Positions 18,447-27,102 of a stretch of 64,000 nucleotides of DNA are shown here, piece after piece (the stretch's first letter is position 1; every line of letters starts with the position of its first letter). The DNA is from AM-0621 sp964386705. GTDB taxonomy: Bacteria; Planctomycetota; Planctomycetia; Planctomycetales; Planctomycetaceae. The notes under the pieces are model-generated. The model was not told the DNA's origin. It made no database searches and worked only from the letters and a program-made list of their open reading frames with translations. Position numbers and translations under genes: made by a program. The stretch covers positions 10,828 to 74,827 of the forward strand of contig CAYLTY010000009.1 in NCBI GenBank assembly GCA_964386705.1. Direction: 5' to 3'.

Positions 18447-19046
18447 TTACTTCTCTGCCTTGGCAAACTGTGGCAGTTTAGCAGTGTACTTCGCGGGCTC
18501 CTTCGTGAAGGCGTCCGGGCAGCCACCACAGCAGAAGTAAACCTTCTTGCCGTCGTGCTCAACGACTTTCGACACGTCCAGTGGCTTGCCGCTCACGGGG
18601 CAAGACGTCTGCAGCGTGAAGCCCTTGTCGAAATTGCCAAAGACCAGCTTGGCCTTGTCATCAGCTTTGTCCACCGCGCCTTTGCACTTCTCGCAGCAGA
18701 ACGCGACGGTGGCCTTGCCCAGTTGCGAGGTCTCCTTCGCGTTGACTGGACCGCCAGACAGCGGGCAGGCAACCTGAGTGATCTGCTTGGTCTCAAGCCA
18801 TTGCGCCTTGGCCTTCAGATCAAACTTCTTGGGATCGGCCTTGAACGCCTTGGGGCAGTTCTGGCAGCAGAAGTAAACCTCTTTGCCCATGTACTTCTCG
18901 GCGTTTTCCTTCTTCGCCGGAGCACCCGAAACGACGCAGGTCGCTTCGAATGGCTTATCGGTTTCCTTGTCAGCGACTGCGCTGGCCACGAATACGCCGC
19001 TAACGACGGCAAGCAATGTTACAACGCTCAACAAACGACGGATCAT
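18447..19046 (-). CDS. Secreted protein with three TRASH/YHS-like Cys modules
   Basis: This 199-residue protein has a signal peptide (about residues 1-25, ending SAVA) and three tandem copies of a 50-residue Cys module. Each has C(P)xSG, then about 25 residues later a FCC-x2-C group (YFCCQNC, AFCCEKC, YFCCGGC). The pattern resembles TRASH/YHS metal-binding domains, known to bind copper or other soft metals. A role in metal binding or sensing outside the cytoplasm is likely (inference). The start at 19046 is supported by GGAG six bases upstream; the frame's earlier GTG at 19058 is weaker. A second small Cys-rich secreted protein follows upstream on the same strand. Confidence 0.75.
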   Translation of the reverse strand: MIRRLLSVVTLLAVVSGVFVASAVADKETDKPFEATCVVSGAPAKKENAEKYMGKEVYFCCQNCPKAFKADPKKFDLKAKAQWLETKQITQVACPLSGGPVNAKETSQLGKATVAFCCEKCKGAVDKADDKAKLVFGNFDKGFTLQTSCPVSGKPLDVSKVVEHDGKKVYFCCGGCPDAFTKEPAKYTAKLPQFAKAEK

Positions 19047-19112
19047 GTTTGACTCCACTGAATAAACTCAGAACTAAGAAACTCGACTGCAAATCCAACC
19101 GCAGCGAACTTC

Positions 19113-19538
19113 TCACGCGAGCCACGAGCAATGCCTCAATCTGACATCTCGCCCAGAGAGGGATTCAGGTTGCTCAACCGTCACTTGAACTCGTTGAGGA
19201 AACAGATCCGGCGCAACCGTAGTCGCGCGCGGCAAACGTACCGCCATCGGCTTGTCGACCGACCACTTGCGAGCGACCAGCACCGCTGGCTTAGCTTCAG
19301 TGCGGCACTCGCATTTCTTGGTGAGCGTTCCAGTTTGATTCTGCCTGGAGGCTTCGGCTTGTGCCTCACGGCATCGCGGACAGCGAACGGGTTTGGATTC
19401 GGCAGAAGCTTCGGCTTCTGCCTTCGCGGCTATCCCCGCTTGAGCGACGCAGCAGCAACCTTGCGCCATCGCCCAAATGGGCTGACAGCACACAAGCAGC
19501 GCGAGCACGATGCACAGGATCGGCGATCTTCGCGACAT
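19113..19538 (-). CDS. Small secreted Cys-rich protein, unknown function
   Basis: This 141-residue protein has a signal-like hydrophobic N terminus (SPILCIVLALLVC) and then a CCC cluster, an Ala/Glu-rich linker, 'CPRCREAQ' and 'CECR'. It is probably exported and metal-binding or disulfide-rich. It precedes the triple Cys-module gene by 67 bases on the same strand, so the two may be co-transcribed and share a metal-handling role (inference). I use the ATG at 19538; a TTG further upstream at 19571 is possible. No family is recognised. Confidence 0.6.
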   Translation of the reverse strand: MSRRSPILCIVLALLVCCQPIWAMAQGCCCVAQAGIAAKAEAEASAESKPVRCPRCREAQAEASRQNQTGTLTKKCECRTEAKPAVLVARKWSVDKPMAVRLPRATTVAPDLFPQRVQVTVEQPESLSGRDVRLRHCSWLA

Positions 19539-19720
19539 GGTTGGCTGGGTCACTGGAATGAGGATACTCAAACACCACGTTCAACAAACTCAGACAGATG
19601 CTAAACGACTTTCGGCAACTGCGGGAAGACAAACGTGGCGAAAGCCGCGAGATTTCGTTTCGCCCGAAGTAGTATGTCAGGCTTGGAGATAAGTCGTTGG
19701 GACCGTCGAAAGGACAGATC

Positions 19721-20425
19721 TTGGCTGTGAAATGGATTGTGTTTGATGCCGTGGGCACGCTGCTCTACCCGACTCCCGATGTGGCCACGGCTTACCATTC
19801 TGTCGGCCAGAAACACGGTTCACAGCAGTCTTTAGAACTCGTTCGCAGCCGATTTCGCGCCGCATTTCGCGAGGCCGAGCATGCGGAGCGTCGCGTTGGC
19901 GGCAGTACTGATCTGACGAATGAGGCTCACGAAGAAGACTATTGGCGCGGCATCGTGCGAGCCGTGTTCACCGACTTGGTAGACTCCGAAGCGTGCTTTC
20001 GCGAACTCTTTGAGCACTTCAGCCGCCCGTCGGCCTGGGCGTGTTTTGAGGACGTCGGTGCCGCACTGGATCGCTTGATGCAGCGTGGTTATCAGGTCGC
20101 GGTGGCTTCGAACTTCGACCAGCGGCTGCGAGAGGTCATGGACGGGCTGCCCGCCGTGAGCGGAATTCAGTGCCGGATCATTTCCTCGGAAGTCGGGTTC
20201 CGGAAACCATCGCGCGGGTTCTATGAGGCGGTGCTACGGATGACGGGAGCGTCAGCAGATGAAGTGCTGTTCGTCGGGGACGATGAAGTTAACGACGTGC
20301 AGGGAGCGACCAATGCGGGGCTGACCGCGTTGCATCTGTATCGCAGCGCCGAACTGGCTCATCTCGACCGGCCGCTGCTCGAACGTCCTTTCATTCAGTC
20401 GTTGCGAGAACTGGAAGTCATGTGA
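19721..20425 (+). CDS. HAD-superfamily hydrolase (HDHD3-like)
   Basis: This 234-residue protein has the HAD motifs in order: FDAVGTLL (motif I, D9), 'VAVASNFD' (motif II), 'GFRKPSRGFYEAVL' (motif III Lys) and 'FVGDDEVNDVQGA' (motif IV). Motif I reads DxV instead of DxD; the second Asp is normally the general acid/base in phosphatases, but VGT is a recognised variant in HDHD3-like and related groups. A cap domain of about 90 residues follows motif I. The substrate is unknown, probably a small phosphate ester. I use the TTG at 19721 because AAAGGA lies seven bases before it; a TTG at 19697 is also open. It converges with the sulfatase gene. Confidence 0.82.
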   Translation: MAVKWIVFDAVGTLLYPTPDVATAYHSVGQKHGSQQSLELVRSRFRAAFREAEHAERRVGGSTDLTNEAHEEDYWRGIVRAVFTDLVDSEACFRELFEHFSRPSAWACFEDVGAALDRLMQRGYQVAVASNFDQRLREVMDGLPAVSGIQCRIISSEVGFRKPSRGFYEAVLRMTGASADEVLFVGDDEVNDVQGATNAGLTALHLYRSAELAHLDRPLLERPFIQSLRELEVM

Positions 20426-20461
20426 GTCAACATGAACCCGCCGCGACCGAGCCTCGAAGTG

Positions 20462-22051
20462 TCACCTCGCCGCGACGCCTTTGCGAATCTGCACCGGCAC
20501 CGTATTGGACTGAGGCTGCCCCGGCGTGCTACGTCCCTTCATGACATAGTCTTCGAGCATGTTGGTCAGACGCATGACGACCTCGGGGTTGTCAGCGGCG
20601 ACGTTGGTCTGCTCGCCGATGTCCTTTGATAAATCAAACAGTTGCATCTGAGGAGCCGTGCGGTCGGTTTTGCCTGGACGCGGTTCGCTCCATCCGCCGG
20701 AGTCAGGACAAAGTGCCAGCTTCCAGTGGCCATCACGGATGGCGAATGATCCGTTAATCGAATGATGGACGATCGCCTGACGTGCGAGCGGCGCGACCTT
20801 GGCCTGCATCGCCGGTAGAAAACTGATGCTGTCCTCGGCAGTATTGTCTGATAACTGGATGCCGGTGATTTCAGCCGCGGTGGCCATGAAGTCGGTGAGG
20901 CAAACCAGTTGTTCGCTGCGCGTTCCGGCCTGCACGTGTCCCGGCCAACGAACGATGAAGGGGACTCGATGTCCGCCTTCGTAAATGTCCGCCTTATGTC
21001 CGCGAAAGACGTGGCTGGGTTGATGTCCCTTGTCCTGTAGTTCGCTGAACTGAGCTTGTGGTGAGCAGCCGTTGTCGCTGGTGAAAACCACCAGCGTGTT
21101 ATCGGACAACTCGTGTTTCTTGATCGCTTCGAGGACTTCGCCCAGGCAGGCGTCCTGATGCATCACGAAGTCCGCGTATGCGTTGAGTTCACTCTTACCA
21201 AGCCACTCTTTTGTCGGGAGGATCGGCGTGTGCGGCGACGCGAACGGCAAGTAGAGGAAGAACGGTTTACCGGCCTTGGCGTCCTTTGCGCGTTGGCCGA
21301 TGTAGTCAATCGCCTTGCGTGTGAGATCGGGCAGGACGTCAGCGGCATCGAACTTCGGAGCCGCCGGGCCGAGGCGTGTCTTGCCGGTCTTGCGTCCCCA
21401 CATCATCGCGAATTCACGGTCCTCAGTCGGCAGAACCGTGACGCGATCGTTCTCAATGTAGGTGTACGGCACCATGTCGAGCGACGCGGAGATGCCGTAG
21501 TAGTAATCGAAGCCGACGCTGTTCGGGCCGTTCTGAATGGGTTGCGAGTAATCGACGTTTCGCACTTGGGCAGCCGTCTCAATCGACAGCTCACTCACCT
21601 GTTTGCCGGGCAGCTTGACCCAGTCCATGCCGAGATGCCATTTGCCGACGCAGGCGGTGTGATAACCGTGACGCTTCAGCATCTCGGCGACCGTCAACCG
21701 ACCCGGCTCAATCAGACGTGGACTTAAGCCACCGAGAACGCCGCTCTGCAGACGGCTGCGCCAGTTGTAGCGACCGGTCATCAAACCATAACGCGTCGGT
21801 GAGCACACCGAGGAACTGGTATGTGCGTCCGTGAACAACATGCCGTCGCGAGCCAGTTGATCCATGTGCGGCGTCGCGATCTTGCCGTTGGGGTTGAAGC
21901 ACTTCACGTCGCCGTAGCCCAGATCGTCGCAGAGCACGAACACGATGTTCGGACGATCGACCGCAACGGCGGTTCGAGCCGTCCACTGGCCACACAGGAC
22001 GACGAACAACAGTGTTAGAAACTGGACATACAGGCTGCGACTGGGCTGCAT
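20462..22051 (-). CDS. Secreted type I sulfatase (arylsulfatase A-like)
   Basis: This 529-residue protein has a signal peptide (residues 1-30). It carries the sulfatase signature 'VCSPTR' at C83-R87, where Cys is matured to formylglycine, plus 'CDDLGYGD' (D42-D43, calcium ligands) and 'GKWHLG' in the centre. Planctomycete sulfatases of this type usually remove sulfate from sulfated polysaccharides. It depends on a formylglycine-generating enzyme, which is not clearly present in this window (see the kinase FGE-like domains). The start at 22051 is chosen because GAGAGG lies about eight bases upstream; the frame continues to 22090. The porin gene is divergent. Confidence 0.93.
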   Translation of the reverse strand: MQPSRSLYVQFLTLLFVVLCGQWTARTAVAVDRPNIVFVLCDDLGYGDVKCFNPNGKIATPHMDQLARDGMLFTDAHTSSSVCSPTRYGLMTGRYNWRSRLQSGVLGGLSPRLIEPGRLTVAEMLKRHGYHTACVGKWHLGMDWVKLPGKQVSELSIETAAQVRNVDYSQPIQNGPNSVGFDYYYGISASLDMVPYTYIENDRVTVLPTEDREFAMMWGRKTGKTRLGPAAPKFDAADVLPDLTRKAIDYIGQRAKDAKAGKPFFLYLPFASPHTPILPTKEWLGKSELNAYADFVMHQDACLGEVLEAIKKHELSDNTLVVFTSDNGCSPQAQFSELQDKGHQPSHVFRGHKADIYEGGHRVPFIVRWPGHVQAGTRSEQLVCLTDFMATAAEITGIQLSDNTAEDSISFLPAMQAKVAPLARQAIVHHSINGSFAIRDGHWKLALCPDSGGWSEPRPGKTDRTAPQMQLFDLSKDIGEQTNVAADNPEVVMRLTNMLEDYVMKGRSTPGQPQSNTVPVQIRKGVAAR

Positions 22052-22387
22052 GGTGAACCTCTCATCTGAAGCGGCTTCTGAGGATGACATCCGGCAGCGC
22101 TGCGAACTCGTGCCATTTCGCTGCTGATGACGTCATGGACGCCACTCTGAAGACTCACGGCCAATCGTCAACTCCGCAGAGCCCGCCGGACAAGGTGATC
22201 GCCGGGTTGCCGCATTGGGAGGCGGCCGCCTGAGAGATGAATCCATCTGTACCACCTATGCCAACCGGGCCAACCGATGACGTCTGGCGGGCGGCATCCC
22301 GCCGTGGATCGTGTTGCGCGACGCTGCCGCTTCTGCCGATGGCTGTTGCGTTTCCGTCTTATCCTCGATGACAGTGCGACCCGGGCC
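22052..22387. other. Divergent intergenic region between sulfatase and porin
   Basis: This 336-base gap must hold promoters for the sulfatase (minus) and the porin (plus). It contains a perfect 10-base palindrome, ATGACGTCAT, at 22127-22136, 75 bases upstream of the sulfatase start, possibly an operator. The frame of the porin is open across part of it (from 22277), but that stretch does not look like a mature protein start. Confidence 0.35.
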
Positions 22388-23827
22388 ATGAAACTGCTCA
22401 GACAGCGACCGACGTTCCGGCTGCGGTTTCAAATTGCGTTCATCGCAGTGCTGCTGAGCCTGTTGGCAACGGAGTCGATGGCCGGCCACTTTCGCCGCTA
22501 TCCGCGTCTCGCCAACGGCGCCAAAGCGGATGCGGTGGGGGGGCTGGAAAAATCTGCGGACGGTCTTCCGCCAAAGCCCCCGCGCGATCCGGGTGAGCCT
22601 GCAGAAAAGCCTGAGACGCCAGAAGGGGCCGGAAACGATAAGGGTGAAGGTTCCCAGTCGCAGGATGAATCTGAAGGCGAGAACGGTGAGGCGGACGGCG
22701 AAGAAGAGGAACCCAAATCCGAGTTCGAGCAGTATCTCGATCAGTTTCGTGGCAATGAATGGATCAAGCTGGAATACGTCTACACCGGCGATTCATTTTC
22801 AAACGTGCGTGGCGGTCTGAATTCCAACAGCAACTTTTCGTACCGCGGCAATCTGGACATCACGCTGACGGCGGATCTTAACCAGTTGGAGTCCGGTCCC
22901 GGCGGCACGTTCTTTTTCTACTTTGAGCAGACTCACGGTCGCGGGCCGACGCGGTTCGATACGGGCGACTTTCAATTCATCACCAATCTCGACTCGCAGG
23001 ACTTTACCCACTTGCAGGAACTGTGGTGGGAACGGCAGGTCTTTGATGACTTCCTGCGAGTGCGTTTGGGAAAGATCGATGGTAGCGCCGAGTTCGGTGT
23101 CTGCGACCTCGGTGGCGATTTCATCAATGCGTCGTATGGCATCACGCCGACCCTCGGGTTCCTGCCGCAGTTTCCCTACAACACATTCGGAGCCGTCACG
23201 TACTGGCAACTGACCGAGCAATTGGAATTGCGAGTGGGTGTCTTCAACAATGCCGGGCCGATTGAGGCGTTACCACAACCGACGCAACGTTACTTTGGCG
23301 CGAGCAACGGCTACGCCTTCACGGTCGCTCAACTGACGTCGCGTCACGAGATCGCCGATCTGCCGGGTGATGTGCACGGTGGCGTGTGGTACGACGGTTC
23401 GCCGTACACGAGCCTGGCCGACGGCATTGAGCGCAAGGGCAATCATGGAGCCTTCGTGGGAATCGATCAGATGATCTGGAAAGAGAACCCCGAGGACGAC
23501 GAAGACAATCAGGGGCTCGGTGTCTTTGTCCATTACGGCTGGAATCCTCAAGACATCAACCTGCTGCGATATCACGTCGGCGCGGGACTGGTCTATCGAG
23601 GCCTGATTGATTGCCGCGACGGTGACACCGCCGGCATCGGCGTCGAGCGCGTTGAGTTCAGCCGCTACCTCGTTGGTCAGGGTGCTGAAACCGCGTTCGA
23701 ACTGTTCTACAAGGCGCCGATCAACGATCACCTGACGCTGCAACCTGACATTCAATATGTGGCGTCGCCGAGCGGCATGTATCGCGACGCGCTGCTGTTT
23801 GGTCTGCGGTTTGAACTTGCGCTGTGA
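22388..23827 (+). CDS. OprB-type carbohydrate-selective outer-membrane porin
   Basis: This 479-residue protein has a signal peptide (residues 1-31, 'FIAVLLSLLATESMAG'), then a Pro/Glu/Gly-rich acidic linker (about 40-115), then a beta-rich barrel (115-479) typical of OprB. Visible features are 'FFFYFEQTHGRGP', alternating aromatic strands and a C-terminal strand ending 'LRFELAL'. These porins take up sugars. It is divergent from a sulfatase gene, fitting a role in using sulfated sugars (inference). The frame extends upstream to 22277, but the ATG at 22388 begins the signal peptide, so I use it. The acidic linker is unusual and could space the barrel from the cell wall. Confidence 0.82.
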   Translation: MKLLRQRPTFRLRFQIAFIAVLLSLLATESMAGHFRRYPRLANGAKADAVGGLEKSADGLPPKPPRDPGEPAEKPETPEGAGNDKGEGSQSQDESEGENGEADGEEEEPKSEFEQYLDQFRGNEWIKLEYVYTGDSFSNVRGGLNSNSNFSYRGNLDITLTADLNQLESGPGGTFFFYFEQTHGRGPTRFDTGDFQFITNLDSQDFTHLQELWWERQVFDDFLRVRLGKIDGSAEFGVCDLGGDFINASYGITPTLGFLPQFPYNTFGAVTYWQLTEQLELRVGVFNNAGPIEALPQPTQRYFGASNGYAFTVAQLTSRHEIADLPGDVHGGVWYDGSPYTSLADGIERKGNHGAFVGIDQMIWKENPEDDEDNQGLGVFVHYGWNPQDINLLRYHVGAGLVYRGLIDCRDGDTAGIGVERVEFSRYLVGQGAETAFELFYKAPINDHLTLQPDIQYVASPSGMYRDALLFGLRFELAL

Positions 23828-23927
23828 TTTGGGTTGCTGGCGGCGTGACGATGGTTGATGTTTCGCATGGCGAGGCCACTGCATTCGGTGGTTTCGTGAA
23901 ACGCAACAACCTGTCACAGGCTTCTTG

Positions 23928-24404
23928 ATGTCAGCAGCTTCTCCCTCTCAATGTCGTACCGTGCGGTATGCGACTCTGGATGATCTTCTAAGCGATGCGG
24001 AAACGCTCGCGGCGGGGGAAACGCAAACTGTCGGCGCCTGGTCCTACAGCCAGATTCTGGAACACATCGCAACGGCGATGAATTCATACTTCGACGGTTT
24101 TGGATTCAAAGCTCCGTGGTTCGCAAGAGTGTTCTTTGCGCCGCTGATGAAGAACTATCTCCTGACCAAACCGCACAAGCCGGGCTTCAAGCTGCCCGAG
24201 CAGGGGCGAGTGTTGCTGCCTCAAGGCGGGCTCTCCGTCGAAGACGCCTTGGACAAGCTTCGCCGGGCGATTCAACGGTTCAACGAAGAGATGCCGACCC
24301 ATCCGCATCCGTTTTTGGGCAAGCTGACGCGCGAGGAAACCGTAGCGTTGAATCTGCGACACGCGGAGCTGCACATGGGCTTTGTGAAGCCGCGCGGCGA
24401 ATGA
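23928..24404 (+). CDS. DUF1569 (DinB-like) protein
   Basis: This 158-residue cytoplasmic protein fits DUF1569, a DinB/YfiT-like four-helix family of unknown function that often binds a metal through His residues. It shows 'WSYSQILEHIATAMN', 'HPHPFLGKLT' and 'LNLRHAELHMGF', with several His. Its closest use elsewhere is unclear. The ATG at 23928 is used; there is no strong ribosome site. It sits 28 bases before the DUF1501 gene on the same strand, so the two may be co-transcribed. Confidence 0.82.
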   Translation: MSAASPSQCRTVRYATLDDLLSDAETLAAGETQTVGAWSYSQILEHIATAMNSYFDGFGFKAPWFARVFFAPLMKNYLLTKPHKPGFKLPEQGRVLLPQGGLSVEDALDKLRRAIQRFNEEMPTHPHPFLGKLTREETVALNLRHAELHMGFVKPRGE

Positions 24405-24431
24405 GCTTCTTGAGAATCTGACTACGGAATC

Positions 24432-25874
24432 ATGCCGACAATGAACGCACCTCTCTCACGTCGGGAACTGCTCTGGCAACTGGGCGGCGGTTTAGGAGGC
24501 GTCTCGCTGGCGGCATTGCTCGCTGATGAGCAACTTCTCGCCCGCGAGAGCAGCACGGCGACCCAGGCTCGGCCTCATTACGCTGCTAGAGCGAAGGCCG
24601 TGGTGCAGATCTTTTGCCCAGGCGGCGCAAGCCATGTGGACCTGTGGGACTATCGTCCTGTGCTGGAGAGTCGAGCCGGCAAGCCGTTCGATCCTGACGG
24701 CAAGCTGACGTTCTTTGCCTCGAAGCCCGGCAACTGTCAGCCGAGCTATTGGAAGTTTCGTCAGCACGGTGAGTGTGGCCGCTGGATCAGCGATCTGTTG
24801 CCGAAGCTCGCTCAGCAGGTGGACGACATCGCGTTCATCCATTCGATGCAGAGCAAGACGGCTCTGCATGGTCCGGCGATGTTCATGGCGAACAGTGGCT
24901 TCATTCGCCCAGGCTTCCCGTGCATGGGCGCGTGGGTAACTTACGGACTGGGCTGCGAAACGGACGACCTGCCGGCCTTTGTCGTGCTGCCGGATTCACG
25001 CGGTCTGCCGCCCGGCGGAGCTGTGAATTGGGGAGCTGGTTTTCTGCCAGCCGTGCATCAGGGCACGATCATCGAGACCGCGGCGGGCAAGGCTCCGATT
25101 GCGGATCTGTTTCCACCGCAGGAAATTGGCGGTGGGGCTCAGTCGGAGCGTGATGGCCTGAGCTTCCTCAAGCAGTTGAATGAGCAGCATGCTCGCGAGC
25201 GTGCGGGAGACAGCCAACTGGACGCACGCATTGCCGCGTACGAACTCGCCGGGCGGCTGCAGCTGAGCACGCCGGAAGTGACAGACCTCAGCGGCGAGTC
25301 GGCTGCGACACGGCAGATGTATCAACTCGATCACGAAGACATCGGGACGTTTGGACGTCAGTGTCTGCTCGCTCGACGCATGATCGAACGCGGAGTCCGC
25401 TTCGTGCAGATTTATTGTGGCGCCGAGAACACCGTCGCCAAGAAGATTCGCCCCAACTGGGACAGCCACGAGGACCTCGTCCGCGATCACGGTTACTGGG
25501 GACCGATTCTCGATACCGGAGCCAGCGCGCTGCTGACGGATCTCAAGCAACGCGGACTGCTGGACTCCACGTTAGTGATCTGCACCAGTGAGTTCGGACG
25601 CCAACCGGCGGCTCAAGGCAAAGGTCGCGATCATAACCCCGGAGCATTCACGGCATGGCTGGCCGGTGGCGGCATCCGAGGCGGCACGAGCTACGGGACC
25701 AGTGACGAACTGGGATATCAAGCTGCCGAGAACCCGACCTACTGCTACGACCTGCACGCCACCGCGCTGCATCTGCTCGGCCTGAATCACGAAAAGCTGT
25801 CGTTCTATCACAACGGCATCCAGCGCCGCCTGACCGACGTGCACGGACACGTCATTCAGGAAATCCTTGCGTAG
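24432..25874 (+). CDS. DUF1501 family exported protein (Tat signal)
   Basis: This 480-residue protein starts with a Tat-type signal (SRRELLWQLGGGLGGVS, residues 9-25). The rest matches DUF1501, which has an alkaline-phosphatase/sulfatase-like fold and is very common in planctomycetes, usually paired with DUF1549/DUF1553 proteins. Features are 'FCPGGASHVDLWD', 'HGPAMFMANSGF', 'NWDSHEDLVRDHGYWG' and 'VICTSEFGRQPAAQG..RDHNPGA'. Its reaction is not established. The DUF1549/1553 partner lies 13 kb away, not next to it. The adjacent HNH gene is convergent, and a large inverted repeat lies between them. Confidence 0.92.
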   Translation: MPTMNAPLSRRELLWQLGGGLGGVSLAALLADEQLLARESSTATQARPHYAARAKAVVQIFCPGGASHVDLWDYRPVLESRAGKPFDPDGKLTFFASKPGNCQPSYWKFRQHGECGRWISDLLPKLAQQVDDIAFIHSMQSKTALHGPAMFMANSGFIRPGFPCMGAWVTYGLGCETDDLPAFVVLPDSRGLPPGGAVNWGAGFLPAVHQGTIIETAAGKAPIADLFPPQEIGGGAQSERDGLSFLKQLNEQHARERAGDSQLDARIAAYELAGRLQLSTPEVTDLSGESAATRQMYQLDHEDIGTFGRQCLLARRMIERGVRFVQIYCGAENTVAKKIRPNWDSHEDLVRDHGYWGPILDTGASALLTDLKQRGLLDSTLVICTSEFGRQPAAQGKGRDHNPGAFTAWLAGGGIRGGTSYGTSDELGYQAAENPTYCYDLHATALHLLGLNHEKLSFYHNGIQRRLTDVHGHVIQEILA

Positions 25875-25890
25875 ACCGGCGCAGAAAAAG

Positions 25891-25992
25891 AGCCACGGAT
25901 GAAACACTGATTGAACACGGATAAGGCCGATCAGAGAAGACTCTGAAAGAGATATCCCCTATCCGTGTTTCACCTGTGTTCGATCCGTGGCT
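25891..25992. repeat. Imperfect palindromic intergenic element between convergent genes
   Basis: Arms 25891-25923 and 25960-25992 (33 bases each) pair at 27 of 33 positions and are separated by 36 bases. They begin and end with AGCCACGGAT. The sequence resembles a widespread family of intergenic elements in bacteria with the words 'CACGGAT' repeated several times. It sits between the stops of DUF1501 (plus) and the HNH gene (minus) and may serve as a two-way terminator or be a non-coding mobile palindrome. Confidence 0.7.
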
Positions 25993-26020
25993 GAACAATC
26001 CGAATCAGATTGATAGCTCA

Positions 26021-26617
26021 TCACGTTTCGAGTTCGACGTTCCAGTAGACCTCGCTGATGAACTTCGCCCAACTGTCGATGCGGGCTCCGTGCGATGCGT
26101 AGAACGGCTTCCAGCGTGGTTGAGCCGGCTTGCGACGCAGGGGCATACGCGCCTCGTCCGGAGTGCGGTTGGCCTTCCGGGCGTTGCAGTCAATGCACGC
26201 TACGACGCAGTTCTCCCACGTGGTCGCGCCACCGCGTGACTTTGGCAGCACATGGTCGATCGTGAGTTCCTCGCTCCCCGGCTTATGCTGGCAATACTGG
26301 CAGGTGAAGCTGTCCCGCTTGAAAATGTTACGGCGGCTGAACGCGACAGTGCGCGACGGTAGCCGATCGTAATGAGTCAGCGTGATGACTTCCGGGACTC
26401 GCAGCCGGAAGTGCGGAGTCTGAATGAAGGGCTCGCCGTCATCCGGAGCTAGTCGCGCCCAATCGGACCACTCGTAGAGCTGGTAACTGTTTGGGTCGAC
26501 AACGCGGGCGGAGCCATTCCACAGCTTCACCAGCGTGCGGGCGACACTCTGCACTCCAACGGGCTGCCAATTCCGATTCAGGATCAGAGTTGGCCGACTG
26601 AGAACCTCCGCAACCAT
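26021..26617 (-). CDS. HNH endonuclease
   Basis: This 198-residue protein has an HNH nuclease core: 'CQYCQHKPG', 'LTIDHVLPKSRGG' (catalytic DH) and 'NCVVACIDCNARK'. The two CxxC knuckles bind structural zinc. The N terminus ('PTLILNRNWQPVGV') matches the common stand-alone HNH family found in many phyla, whose target is unknown. It is not beside a restriction or phage cluster. The ATG at 26617 has GGGAGA six bases upstream, so I use it instead of the longer frame to 26719. Confidence 0.92.
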   Translation of the reverse strand: MVAEVLSRPTLILNRNWQPVGVQSVARTLVKLWNGSARVVDPNSYQLYEWSDWARLAPDDGEPFIQTPHFRLRVPEVITLTHYDRLPSRTVAFSRRNIFKRDSFTCQYCQHKPGSEELTIDHVLPKSRGGATTWENCVVACIDCNARKANRTPDEARMPLRRKPAQPRWKPFYASHGARIDSWAKFISEVYWNVELET

Positions 26618-27102
26618 AAGCGATCTCCCGAACTGGCAGTTAACGAGCGAATGACTCGCGACGTCGCTTTGCCTCTCCGAAGACTCAGCCCTCGGATTCG
26701 GTTTGGCAGATCGTCGCACTGGTATTCAAAGAGCGAGAAGACCCGCTCATGCGCATTACGCCTGACTCAATCCCTGACCGCAGGCCAAAAAGATAGTGGG
26801 AGCATTCCCGCTTGAGGAGTGCCACCAGCGTCTTGTCAGGCATGTTCTTCAGGAATTCATGAGTCGGCATTTTGTGCCCGTTTGGACACGCGTGCCGAGG
26901 TTTCGGTGCGCATGCCTTTCTTCTTATCCGTGCGATTGCCGCGACGAATTACCTGCAAAGCGGTATGACACGCCCGCGAACAAGCCTGTTACGGGACTTG
27001 TCAGCTTTGACTTGAACTCATCGTGCGGGGCGGCTGATGCCTGTTTCAGCCTCCGTCCGCGTTTCTGCGGTTGCGGATCTTCAGAACGGAGTCACTGGAT
27101 CG
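26618..27102. other. Divergent intergenic region, 485 bases
   Basis: It separates the HNH gene (minus) and the PLP enzyme (plus), so it must hold both promoters. I see no tRNA or structured RNA. A 61-codon minus-strand frame lies within it (see the next entry). The long frame of the PLP enzyme extends to 27037 but does not look like protein before 27103. Confidence 0.35.
26685..26870 (-). CDS. Possible small protein, unrecognised
   Basis: This 61-residue frame starts at ATG 26870 and ends 67 bases before the HNH start. It reads 'MPTHEFLKNMPDKTLVALLK' with a Ser/Thr-rich tail. The first 35 residues look like plausible protein. There is no good ribosome site (an A-rich spacer after GGGC) and no known family, so it may be a chance frame. 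Confidence 0.22.
   Translation of the reverse strand: MPTHEFLKNMPDKTLVALLKRECSHYLFGLRSGIESGVMRMSGSSRSLNTSATICQTESEG

Noticed and set aside
26618..27102. tRNA or small RNA gene in the 485-base divergent gap
   Set aside because: No cloverleaf, T-loop or CCA-type features could be found by eye.
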